NCBI GenBank assembly: GCA_900546075.1
Contig: URBH01000043.1
Span: forward strand, 1-19,657
From: an uncultured Eubacteriales bacterium
GTDB taxonomy: Bacteria > Bacillota > Clostridia > Oscillospirales > Oscillospiraceae
DNA length: 19,657 bases
Reading direction: 5' to 3'
Each line of letters starts with the position of its first letter. The stretch's first letter is position 1. Made by a program: the position numbers and the translations under genes. The notes below the pieces were generated by a model that saw nothing but the letters and a program-made list of their open reading frames with translations, was not told where the DNA came from and did no database searches. This document shows, in pieces, positions 6,905 through 13,884 of the stretch.

Positions 6905-6933
6905 TTGCACTTTTGGATAAAGTGCGCTATGAT
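6905..6933 (+). promoter_or_regulatory. Sigma-A promoter of the sugar ABC operon
   Basis: TTGCAC (6905-6910), a 17-base spacer, then TATGAT (6928-6933). Transcription should start near 6940, leaving a leader of about 70 bases to the solute-binding protein. The preceding 6794-6904 is AT-rich and holds nothing I can name. Confidence 0.75.
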
Positions 6934-6939
6934 GTTGAC

Positions 6940-6964
6940 ATGGAAACGTTGGAATCGTTTCCAA
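6940..6964. promoter_or_regulatory. Tandem LacI/CcpA-type operators (cre-like)
   Basis: TTGGAATCGTTTCCAA (6949-6964) is a CG-centred palindrome whose first 15 bases fit the cre consensus WTGNAANCGNWNNCW exactly. A second, overlapping copy, ATGGAAACGTTGGAA (6940-6954), misses one position. Both lie at the expected start point, where a bound protein would block initiation. Candidates are the LacI-family regulator at 10,441 and CcpA; the sequence alone cannot separate them. Confidence 0.75.
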
Positions 6965-7008
6965 ACCACCATCCGGCTCTGCCGGAACGAAAATAGGAGG
7001 AAACACGA

Positions 7009-8370
7009 ATGAAAAAGCTGATTGCATTGCTGCTGGCAGTTGTCATGGTAATGGGTCTGGCCGCCTGCGGCTCCAAGACCACTACCGAGACCAAGGCTCC
7101 CACCGAAGCCAAGGTTGACACTCCCGCCACCGAGGCCAAGACCGACGCGCCCGCCGCTGCCGGCTCCGTCTACTACCTGAACTTCAAGCCTGAGTTCGAC
7201 CAGGCTCTGCAGGGTCTGGCCGCCAGCTACACCGAGAAGACCGGCGTGCCCGTCAAGGTCGTGACCGCTGCTTCCGGCGACTACTCCAACACCCTGAACG
7301 CCCAGATGGGCAAGGACGGCGCTCCCACCGTCTACAACATCGGCAACATGTCCGGCCTGAAGGACTGGGATGAGTACGCTCTGGATCTGACCGGAACGGC
7401 TCTCGCCGGCGAGCTGGCCACCAACGACTTCAACCTCTACAACGAGGCCGGTGAGCTGAAGGCCATGGGCTACTGCTACGAGTCCTTCGGTATCATCGTC
7501 AACACCAAGCTGCTGGCCGATGCCGGCCACTCTCTGGATGAGATCAAGGACTTCGCGTCCCTGAAGGCCGTCGCTGACGACATCCACGCCCGCGCTGCCG
7601 AGCTGGGCTTCGACGCCTTCTCCTCCGCCGGTCTGGACAGCTCCTCTTCCTGGCGCTTCTCCGGTCATCTGGCCAACATGCCTCTCTACTATGAGTTCCG
7701 TGACGACGACGTGACCGAGCAGCCCGCCGAGATCAAGGGCACCTACCTGGACAACTTCCGCAACATCTGGGATCTGTACATCACCGATTCCGCCGCTGAC
7801 GCCACCGCTCTGTCCACCGCCACCGGCGACCAGTCCGAGGCTGAGTTCGGCGAAGGCAAGGCTGTCTTCTACCAGAACGGCACTTGGGAGTACGCGGCCC
7901 TGACCGCCGACAAGTTCAACCTGAAGCCCGACGAGATCGCCATGATCCCCATCTACTGCGGCGTTGACGGCGAAGAGAAGGCCGGCCTGTGCTCCGGCAC
8001 CGAGAACTGCTGGGCGATCAACAGCCAGGCCAAGGAAGAGGACATCCAGGCTTCTCTGGACTTCCTGTATTGGCTGGTCACCGATCCCGACGCATCCGCT
8101 GTCCTGGTCGAGCAGCTGGGCGCTGTTCCCTTCAAGAGCTGCCCCGCTTCCGCCAACAAGTTCATCGTTGACGGCAACGCGCTGCTGGCTGACGGCAAGT
8201 ACGCTGTGACTTGGGCGTTCAACTACACCCCCAACGTGGACTCCTGGAGAGCTACCGTTGTCACCGCTCTGGCCGCTTACTCCGCTGATCCCACCGACGC
8301 CAACTGGGAAGCTGTTAAGACCGCTTTCGTTGACGGCTGGGCCATCGAGTACAAGACCGTGAACGGCTGA
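7009..8370 (+). CDS. Extracellular solute-binding lipoprotein of a sugar ABC transporter
   Basis: 453 residues. A lipoprotein signal (MKKLIALLLAVVMVMGLAAC) ends in the lipobox LAAC with C20 as the lipidated cysteine. A Thr/Ala/Lys/Pro-rich tether follows to about residue 50, then a family-1 (MalE-like) binding fold (YYLNFKPEFDQALQGLAASY and onward). The mature protein should be anchored outside the membrane and deliver sugar to the two downstream permeases. The neighbouring malQ and LacI-type regulator point to maltose/maltodextrin, but the ligand is inferred. AGGAGG (6995-7000) gives a strong ribosome site. Codon use is extremely biased (GCC, CTG, AAG, ATC), a sign of high expression. A stem-loop after the stop may protect this transcript portion. 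Confidence 0.9.
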   Translation: MKKLIALLLAVVMVMGLAACGSKTTTETKAPTEAKVDTPATEAKTDAPAAAGSVYYLNFKPEFDQALQGLAASYTEKTGVPVKVVTAASGDYSNTLNAQMGKDGAPTVYNIGNMSGLKDWDEYALDLTGTALAGELATNDFNLYNEAGELKAMGYCYESFGIIVNTKLLADAGHSLDEIKDFASLKAVADDIHARAAELGFDAFSSAGLDSSSSWRFSGHLANMPLYYEFRDDDVTEQPAEIKGTYLDNFRNIWDLYITDSAADATALSTATGDQSEAEFGEGKAVFYQNGTWEYAALTADKFNLKPDEIAMIPIYCGVDGEEKAGLCSGTENCWAINSQAKEEDIQASLDFLYWLVTDPDASAVLVEQLGAVPFKSCPASANKFIVDGNALLADGKYAVTWAFNYTPNVDSWRATVVTALAAYSADPTDANWEAVKTAFVDGWAIEYKTVNG

Positions 8371-8395
8371 TCGGCACACCACAACTGAAACCCAG

Positions 8396-8424
8396 AGGGG
8401 CGGGCGGTAAGCCCGCCCCTTTGA
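8396..8424 (+). terminator. Intercistronic stem-loop between binding protein and permease genes
   Basis: aggggcgggc (8396-8405) and gcccgcccct (8411-8420) form a 10-bp GC-rich stem with loop ggtaa, followed by a poor T stretch (ttgaat). In such operons this arrangement usually allows partial read-through or mRNA protection, so that binding protein exceeds permease. The remaining 160 bases to the permease show only a weak hairpin (near 8,497-8,516) and no convincing promoter. Confidence 0.6.
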
Positions 8425-8581
8425 ATGTCCCGGCCTACACAGGGTGGGAGGGTACGTCGGCTTTTGGGCGGATGCAGCCTCCTGTCCTGCGCGGCAGCAC
8501 CGGAAAGGGGTGCCGTTCTGACAGCAAGAGCAATCCCACACCATATAGTAAAATACAATACAGGAAAGCGAGGGAATCTCA

Positions 8582-9490
8582 TTGAGCAAAAAAAATGACG
8601 GCGCCGGCCTGAACAGCCGACTGATCCGCCGTCCCATTCAGCGGTGGGCGCCGCTGTTCATCCTCCCTGTGTTCGCTGCCTTCTGCATCGGCTTCGTCTG
8701 GCCGTTTTTGCAGGGCATCTACCTGTCCTTCTGCACCTTCAATATTCCCAAGGACGCCAAATGGGTCGGCCTGACGAATTATTCCAAAATCTGGACGGAC
8801 GTCAGCTTCTGGAACGCCTTCAAGAACACCGCCTTTTTCGCCGTGGTCTCCATTCTTCTGATCAATGTACTGGCCTTCTTCATCGCCTATGCCCTGACCC
8901 AGAAGATGCGCGGCTCCAACCTGTTCCGCACCGTGTTCTTCATGCCCAACCTGATCGGCGGCGTGGTGCTGGGCTACATATGGAGCATGATTTTTGACGG
9001 CATTCTGCGCAATTACGCCACCTACCTCACCGCCAACGCCACTTACGGCTTCTGGGGTCTGGTCATTCTGGTGGCCTGGCAGCAGATCGGCTACATGATG
9101 ATCATTTACATTGCCGGACTTCAGGCCGTATCCGGAGATATGCTGGAGGCGGCTGAGATCGACGGCGCCAGCGGCAGCCAGACGCTGTTCAGGGTCATCA
9201 TCCCCAACGTGATGCCCTCCATCACCATCTGCACCTTCCTGACCCTGACCAACTCCTTCAAGCTGTTCGACCAGAACCTGGCGCTGACCGGCGGTCTGCC
9301 CAGCGTCATCCAGAACGGCGCGAAGTTCAACCAGACCGAGCTGCTGGCGCTGAACATTTACTCCACCTACAACATCAATAAGAATTGGCACGGCGTTGCC
9401 CAGGCAAAGGCTGTTATCTTCTTCATTCTGGTGGCCGTTCTGGCCATTGCCCAGCAGGCCGCGACCCGCCGCAAGGAGGTGCAGCAGTGA
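8582..9490 (+). CDS. Sugar ABC transporter permease, MalF type
   Basis: 302 residues, strongly hydrophobic with about six membrane helices. The first begins near residue 23 (APLFILPVFAAFCIGFVWPF) and the last ends near 290. The cytoplasmic EAA loop at 189-210 (EAAEIDGASGSQTLFRVIIP) is the ATPase contact site of binding-protein-dependent sugar permeases. The start is TTG at 8582: AGGG (8571-8574) is correctly spaced, the ATG a few bases later is out of frame, and SKKNDGAG suits a cytoplasmic tail. The stop overlaps the next permease start (TGATG), so the two are translated together and should form the heterodimeric channel. The weak start codon may contribute to low permease dosage relative to the binding protein. 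Confidence 0.92.
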   Translation: MSKKNDGAGLNSRLIRRPIQRWAPLFILPVFAAFCIGFVWPFLQGIYLSFCTFNIPKDAKWVGLTNYSKIWTDVSFWNAFKNTAFFAVVSILLINVLAFFIAYALTQKMRGSNLFRTVFFMPNLIGGVVLGYIWSMIFDGILRNYATYLTANATYGFWGLVILVAWQQIGYMMIIYIAGLQAVSGDMLEAAEIDGASGSQTLFRVIIPNVMPSITICTFLTLTNSFKLFDQNLALTGGLPSVIQNGAKFNQTELLALNIYSTYNINKNWHGVAQAKAVIFFILVAVLAIAQQAATRRKEVQQ

Positions 9491-10353
9491 TGCGTAAAGA
9501 CAGAATGAGAATCAAAGAGTATTCCGCCGGCAGCACGGTGCTGACCGTCGCTTTTGTGCTGATCTGCCTTGTTTGGATCATGCCCATTTACGAGGTTGTC
9601 GTCAACTCCCTGAAGTCCAACAATGCCATCAATCTGGACGTATTTGCTTTGCCCAATTCCGAGAGCTTCGTGGGCTTTGCCAACTATGTCAAGGGTATGA
9701 CCTTCGGCAATTACCCCTTCCTCAAGTCCGTGGGCTACAGCCTGTTCATCAGCGTGGTTTCCACGGCGCTGATCCTGCTGTGCTGCTCCATGGCGGCATG
9801 GTACATTGCCCGGGTGCAGAGCGGCTTTGCCAAGTTCTTCTACTATCTGTGCCTGTTCTCCATGATCGTTCCCTTCCAGATGGTCATGTTCACCCTGACC
9901 TCCACCGCCGACTCCCTGAAGCTGAATACCCCCTGGACGATTCCCGTGATCTATCTGGGCTTCGGCGCGGGGCTTGCCATCTTCATGTTCGTGGGCTTTG
10001 TCAAGGGTCTGCCTCTGGAAATCGAGGAGGCGGCCTCCATTGACGGCTGCGGCCCCGTGCGCACCTACTTCAATGTGGTGCTGCCCATGCTGAAGCCCAC
10101 CCTCATTTCCGTTGGCATTCTGGAGCTGATGTGGGTCTGGAACGACTATCTCCTGCCGTATCTGGTTCTGGACATCACCAAGTACCGCACCATCCCCATC
10201 CACGTCCAGTACCTGAAGGGCAGCTACGGCACCGTGGATCTGGGCGCGACTATGGCGGTCATCATGATGGCCATTCTGCCCATCATCATTGTCTACCTGT
10301 TCTGCCAGAAGTACATCATCAAGGGCGTCGCTGCCGGCGCGGTAAAGGGCTGA
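9490..10353 (+). CDS. Sugar ABC transporter permease, MalG type
   Basis: 287 residues with about six membrane segments. The EAA loop is at 180-199 (EAASIDGCGPVRTYFNVVLP), and the C-terminus FCQKYIIKGVAAGAVKG is typical of the MalG/CUT1 permease family. The start at 9490 is chosen because AAGGAGG (9473-9479) fits it and it overlaps the upstream stop; the open frame extends back to 9385 only inside the MalF gene. It pairs with the MalF-type subunit to form the transmembrane channel of the sugar importer. No ATP-binding subunit gene follows. In many Gram-positive bacteria a shared MsmX/MalK-like ATPase encoded elsewhere powers such systems, and that is the likely case here. A terminator-like hairpin lies 20 bases downstream. 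Confidence 0.92.
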   Translation: MRKDRMRIKEYSAGSTVLTVAFVLICLVWIMPIYEVVVNSLKSNNAINLDVFALPNSESFVGFANYVKGMTFGNYPFLKSVGYSLFISVVSTALILLCCSMAAWYIARVQSGFAKFFYYLCLFSMIVPFQMVMFTLTSTADSLKLNTPWTIPVIYLGFGAGLAIFMFVGFVKGLPLEIEEAASIDGCGPVRTYFNVVLPMLKPTLISVGILELMWVWNDYLLPYLVLDITKYRTIPIHVQYLKGSYGTVDLGATMAVIMMAILPIIIVYLFCQKYIIKGVAAGAVKG

Positions 10354-10373
10354 GTTCCCGTAACTGATTTTTA

Positions 10374-10401
10374 CCCACCGGCTGTTTATTCAGCCGGTGG
10401 G
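10374..10401 (+). terminator. Terminator-like stem-loop after the permease genes
   Basis: cccaccggctg (10374-10384) pairs with cagccggtggg (10391-10401) around tttatt; only catttc follows. It may end most transport transcripts while letting some read into the regulator gene 39 bases on. Confidence 0.65.
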
Positions 10402-10440
10402 CATTTCAAGGATTCCGAAAAGAGAGAGGGGGCGAACGCC

Positions 10441-11451
10441 ATGACCATCAAAGACCTGGCCGCCAAGACCGGCTATGCCGTCGGCACCGTTTCCCGGGCG
10501 CTGAACAATCATCCCAACGTCAGCGAGCGGGCGAGACAGGCAATTCTGGAGGCCGCCGCCGAAAGCGGCTTTCAGCTGAACGTCAACGCCAAGCAGCTCA
10601 AGCAGCTTCATTCCACCACCATTCTGGTGGTGGTCAAGGGTATCGGCAACGAGCTGTTCGGGGAGATGGTGGAGTCCATCCAGACGCTGATCGCCCATAC
10701 CCGCTACCAGCTGGCGGTGGACTATATGGACGAGGATGCAAACGAGGTGCGCAGAGCCGCGCAGCTGTGCCGGGAAAAGAAGCCCCTGGGCATTCTGTTC
10801 CTGGGCGGCAACAACGAGAACTTTATCCGGGATTTCGGGGGCATTGACGTTCCCTGTGTCGTGGTCACCAACGACGCCTCCATGCTGTCCTTTGACAACC
10901 TGTCCAGCGTCTCCACCGACGACCGGGAGGCCGCGTGCAGCGCCATGGATACGTTGATTCGCCTGGGACATAGCCGTATCGCCATCATCGGCGGCGACCG
11001 GGCCATTTCCGACACCAGCCGTCTGCGCTACGAGGGCTGTATGCAGTCCTTCACTGCCCACGGCATCCCCTTCGACCCCAAACGGGACTATCAGGGCGTG
11101 CGCTATTCCTATCAGGCGGGGTATCAGGCGACCAAGGCGCTGCTGGATAAGGGCTGCCGGTTCACCGCGATTTTCGCCACCGCCGACGTGATGGCCATCG
11201 GCGCCATCCGCGCCTTGCAGGACAACGGCCTGCGGGTGCCGGAGGACGTGTCGGTCATGGGCGTGGACGGCCTGCCGCTGAGCAGCTTCCTGGTGCCGAG
11301 ACTGGCCACCGTCCGTCAGACCGTTTCTCTGCTGGCAAAGCGCAGCGTGGAAATTCTGCTGGGAAACATCGAGCGCAGCGCGCCCGCCTGTCACGAGACG
11401 GTACCCTTTGAGATCCTCTCCCGGGAGAGCATTCGGGAAATTTCACACTGA
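10441..11451 (+). CDS. LacI-family transcriptional regulator (probable maltodextrin operon regulator)
   Basis: 336 residues. The N-terminal LacI helix-turn-helix is TIKDLAAKTGYAVGTVSRAL at residues 2-21, followed by the third helix (NVSERARQAILEAA) and a hinge with NAKQLKQL near 54-61. That leucine type normally inserts at the central CG of the operator. Residues from about 60 form the periplasmic-binding-like effector domain (ILVVVKGIGN ... SVMGVDGLPL). Such proteins bind CG-centred palindromes, and two occur at the promoter of the binding-protein gene. Repressing the transport genes until sugar is present is the simplest inference; the effector is unknown. Position between the permeases and malQ supports alpha-glucan control. 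The ribosome site is modest (GAGAGGGGG near 10,424-10,432). Family certain, target inferred. Confidence 0.92.
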   Translation: MTIKDLAAKTGYAVGTVSRALNNHPNVSERARQAILEAAAESGFQLNVNAKQLKQLHSTTILVVVKGIGNELFGEMVESIQTLIAHTRYQLAVDYMDEDANEVRRAAQLCREKKPLGILFLGGNNENFIRDFGGIDVPCVVVTNDASMLSFDNLSSVSTDDREAACSAMDTLIRLGHSRIAIIGGDRAISDTSRLRYEGCMQSFTAHGIPFDPKRDYQGVRYSYQAGYQATKALLDKGCRFTAIFATADVMAIGAIRALQDNGLRVPEDVSVMGVDGLPLSSFLVPRLATVRQTVSLLAKRSVEILLGNIERSAPACHETVPFEILSRESIREISH

Positions 11452-11456
11452 TAATC

Positions 11457-11493
11457 CATTAAAATGCTCAATCCTGAATTGAGCATTTTAATG
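11457..11493. terminator. Perfect 16-bp stem-loop between the regulator gene and malQ
   Basis: cattaaaatgctcaat (11457-11472) pairs perfectly with attgagcattttaatg (11478-11493) over a cctga loop. A runs before and T runs inside the stem allow it to work in both directions. It begins 6 bases after the regulator stop, so malQ probably needs its own promoter in the 70 bases that follow; only a poor match (TTTTCG-17-TATCAA from 11,518) is visible. Confidence 0.75.
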
Positions 11494-11564
11494 AACGATC
11501 ACATATCACAGATGCTGTTTTTCGATAAGAACGTAAAGCGGTATCAATTAAGGAGACCATTGCA

Positions 11565-13043
11565 ATGCGCGAAAGCGGAATTTTGATGCATATTACCTCC
11601 CTGCCGACCCCTTACGGCATCGGCACCATGGGGAAGGACGCCTATGCCTTTGTGGACTTTCTGGTCAAGGCCGGACAGCGGTGCTGGCAGATCTTGCCCC
11701 TGACTCCCACGGGCTACGGCGACTCCCCCTACCAGTCCCTGGGCGCCTGCGCGGGCAACCACTACCTCATCGACCTGGATACCCTGGCGGAGGAGGGACT
11801 GCTGAAAAAGGAGGAAATCCGGGACATTCCCTGGGGCAGCAACCCGAAGCGGGTAGATTTTGGTGCCATGTACGCCCACCGGATGAACGTGCTGCGGCTG
11901 GCGTTTCAGCGGTTTACGCCGGATAAAGCCTACGAAACCTTCGTAGAGCAGAACCGGAGCTGGCTGGAAGACTATGCTCTGTTCACGGCGTTGAAGGACA
12001 CCCTGGGCGGCAAGCCCTGGCTGGACTGGCCGGAAGCTCTGCGTCTGCGGAAGGCGGATGCTCTGACGGAAAAGCGCCGGGAGCTGTCCGAGGAAATCCG
12101 GCTGCAATTCTTTGCGCAGTATGAATTTGACAAACAGTGGAAGGCTCTGCGCAGCTACGCCAACGCCAACGGCGTCCGGATCATCGGCGACGTTCCCATT
12201 TACGTGCCCCTGGATTCGGCGGACGTGTGGGCAAATCCGGAGCTGTTCCAGCTGGATGAACGCCGCCATCCGAAACAGGTGGCGGGCTGCCCCCCGGATT
12301 CCTTCACCGCAGACGGTCAGCTCTGGGGCAACCCCATTTACGACTGGAAAAAGATGTCGCAGACCCGCTATTCCTGGTGGATTCAGCGCCTGGCTGCCGC
12401 CGGGAAGCTGTACGACGTTATCCGTCTGGATCATTTCCGCGGCTTTGAGAGCTACTGGTCGGTGCCGGCAGGGGATACCACAGCCCGGAACGGCAAGTGG
12501 GTGAAAGGCCCCGGAATGGACTTTGTCCGCACCATTCAGCAGGCTCTGCCCGATCTGGAATTTATCGCCGAGGATTTGGGATTTATCACCCCCGAAGTGC
12601 GGAAATTGCAGCAGGACTCCGGCTATCCCGGCATGAAGGTTCTGGAATTTGCCTTCGACTCCCGGGAGGAAAGCGACTATATGCCCCACCTGTATCCCGT
12701 GGACTCCGTGTGCTACACCGGCACCCACGACAATGTGACATTGAAGCAGTGGTTTGACGAAGCCGCCCCGGAGGATGTGGCCTGCGCGAAAGCTTATCTC
12801 GGACTGAACCGGGAGGAGGGCTACATCCGGGGCATGATCCGGGGCTGCATGGGCTCCGTGTCCCGGCTGTGCGTGGTGCAGATGCAGGACTACTTAGAGC
12901 TTGGCAAGGAAGCCCGGATGAATTTCCCCGGCACATTGTCCAGCGCCAACTGGACGTGGCGCGCGGAAAAGGGCTTCGATTCCGACGCCCTGGCCGCGAG
13001 AATTTACGCCGCCACAAAGCTCTACGGACGGGTGGGGAAATGA
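11565..13043 (+). CDS. malQ: 4-alpha-glucanotransferase (amylomaltase, GH77)
   Basis: 492 residues, the normal length for a Gram-positive GH77 enzyme. The N-terminus has the family signature (SGILMHITSLPTPYGIGTMG), then LPLTPTGYGDSPYQSLGACAGN at about 45-65. Catalytic residues are visible: nucleophile D289 in VIRLDHFRG, acid/base E336 in FIAEDLG, and D389 in THDN as transition-state stabiliser. It cleaves an alpha-1,4 bond and transfers the glucan to another sugar, releasing glucose and making longer dextrins from imported maltodextrins in the cytoplasm. AAGGAG (11550-11555) precedes the ATG. It lies after the sugar transporter and its regulator on the same strand, the basis for calling the locus a maltodextrin module. 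No phosphorylase gene is in the window. Confidence 0.96.
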   Translation: MRESGILMHITSLPTPYGIGTMGKDAYAFVDFLVKAGQRCWQILPLTPTGYGDSPYQSLGACAGNHYLIDLDTLAEEGLLKKEEIRDIPWGSNPKRVDFGAMYAHRMNVLRLAFQRFTPDKAYETFVEQNRSWLEDYALFTALKDTLGGKPWLDWPEALRLRKADALTEKRRELSEEIRLQFFAQYEFDKQWKALRSYANANGVRIIGDVPIYVPLDSADVWANPELFQLDERRHPKQVAGCPPDSFTADGQLWGNPIYDWKKMSQTRYSWWIQRLAAAGKLYDVIRLDHFRGFESYWSVPAGDTTARNGKWVKGPGMDFVRTIQQALPDLEFIAEDLGFITPEVRKLQQDSGYPGMKVLEFAFDSREESDYMPHLYPVDSVCYTGTHDNVTLKQWFDEAAPEDVACAKAYLGLNREEGYIRGMIRGCMGSVSRLCVVQMQDYLELGKEARMNFPGTLSSANWTWRAEKGFDSDALAARIYAATKLYGRVGK

Positions 13044-13100
13044 CAGTTTCCCTTGCAAAGCAAGAAAAAACCGCCGAAGGCAGAATGTAACGGAATCACA

Positions 13101-13139
13101 CCGGGAACCGGGATTTTTCCCAGGTTCCCGGTTGGTTTT
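13101..13139 (+). terminator. Rho-independent terminator after malQ
   Basis: ccgggaacc (13101-13109) pairs with ggttcccgg (13123-13131), with inner ggg/ccc support, followed by a T-rich tail (ttggtttttt). It ends the glucan locus. Confidence 0.8.
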
Positions 13140-13155
13140 TTGGAAGCGTTTTTTC
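13140..13155. promoter_or_regulatory. Possible cre-like site upstream of the trmL-pgk-tpiA operon
   Basis: TTGGAAGCGTTTTTTC matches 14 of 15 positions of the cre consensus WTGNAANCGNWNNCW and shares TTGGAAnCGTTT with the operator at 6949. It overlaps the tail of the malQ terminator and lies about 135 bases before the next -35, a distance at which CcpA could activate or have no effect. The following 13,156-13,288 is AT-rich with no gene. Confidence 0.3.
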
Positions 13156-13288
13156 TTGCATCCGGGTGCTATTTTTCGAAAAAACGGCACAAATCATGCA
13201 AACTGCTGCATTTTTCACAAAATTCTGTCCCAATGTCCTTTTTTTATGTGAATACTATAAAAAAGTTGAAAATTAACAATTTTTACGA

Positions 13289-13317
13289 TTGATTTTACCG
13301 CCCGTTTGTCTTACAAT
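13289..13317 (+). promoter_or_regulatory. Sigma-A promoter of trmL-pgk-tpiA
   Basis: TTGATT (13289-13294), a 17-base spacer, then TACAAT (13312-13317). Transcription should start near 13,324, about 50 bases before trmL. It shows that the open frame reaching back to 13,289 is not coding upstream of about 13,370. Confidence 0.7.
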
Positions 13318-13375
13318 AGAAGACGAGCGGATTTTGAGAAAACAGTCCGACGCGACTGCCACCGGGGTGATGTGC

Positions 13376-13858
13376 GTGCTGAATATTGTTCTGGTGGAGC
13401 CGGAGATCCCGCAGAACTGCGGGAACATCGCCCGCACCTGCGCCGCAACGGGCTGCCGATTGCACCTGATACGGCCGCTGGGCTTTGACATCTCCGAGAA
13501 GGCCGTCCGCCGTGCAGGCCTGGATTACTGGCACATGGTGGAGGTTCGGGACTACGAAAATCTGGAGGACTTCTTCGCGAAGAATCAGGTGGAGGAAATG
13601 TGGTGTCTGTCCACGAAAGCGCCCAGGAGCTACACCGAGGCCGCTTTTCACGACGGCTGCTACCTGTTTTTCGGCAAGGAGACCAAGGGGCTTCCGGAGG
13701 ACTTCCTTCGGGCGCACTGCGACACGTGTGTTCGCATTCCCATGCGTCCGGATGCCCGGAGTCTGAACCTGAGCAATGCGGTTGCCGTCACCGTCTACGA
13801 GGCACTGCGTCAGCTGTCGTTTCCCAATTTGCGCGACTTCGGTAAAATGCGGGAGTGA
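13376..13858 (+). CDS. trmL: tRNA (cytidine(34)-2'-O)-methyltransferase, SPOUT family
   Basis: 160 residues, the same length as the B. subtilis homologue. The three SPOUT motifs are present: EPEIPQNCGNIARTCAA (8-24), LFFGKETKGLPEDF (97-110) and IPMRPDARSLNLSNAVAVTV (121-140), the last forming the trefoil-knot AdoMet pocket. It methylates the wobble nucleotide of tRNA-Leu isoacceptors in the cytoplasm. The start chosen is GTG at 13376, since GGGGTG (13364-13369) is spaced for it and the family begins just before LNIVLVEPEIP. ATG at 13370, which would add two residues, is the alternative but lies against the ribosome site. It is first in an operon with pgk and tpiA, 26 bases before pgk. The link to glycolysis is probably one of shared expression. 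Confidence 0.92.
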   Translation: MLNIVLVEPEIPQNCGNIARTCAATGCRLHLIRPLGFDISEKAVRRAGLDYWHMVEVRDYENLEDFFAKNQVEEMWCLSTKAPRSYTEAAFHDGCYLFFGKETKGLPEDFLRAHCDTCVRIPMRPDARSLNLSNAVAVTVYEALRQLSFPNLRDFGKMRE

Positions 13859-13884
13859 CCTCCCGAGAATATGGAGGAGTTATC

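Noticed and set aside
6901..8637. 578-codon reverse-strand frame
   Set aside because: Antisense shadow of the solute-binding protein gene, low-complexity Gly/Val-rich, no ribosome site.
13289..13375. N-terminal extension of trmL
   Set aside because: A good promoter occupies 13,289-13,317 and family members begin at about 13,370-13,376.
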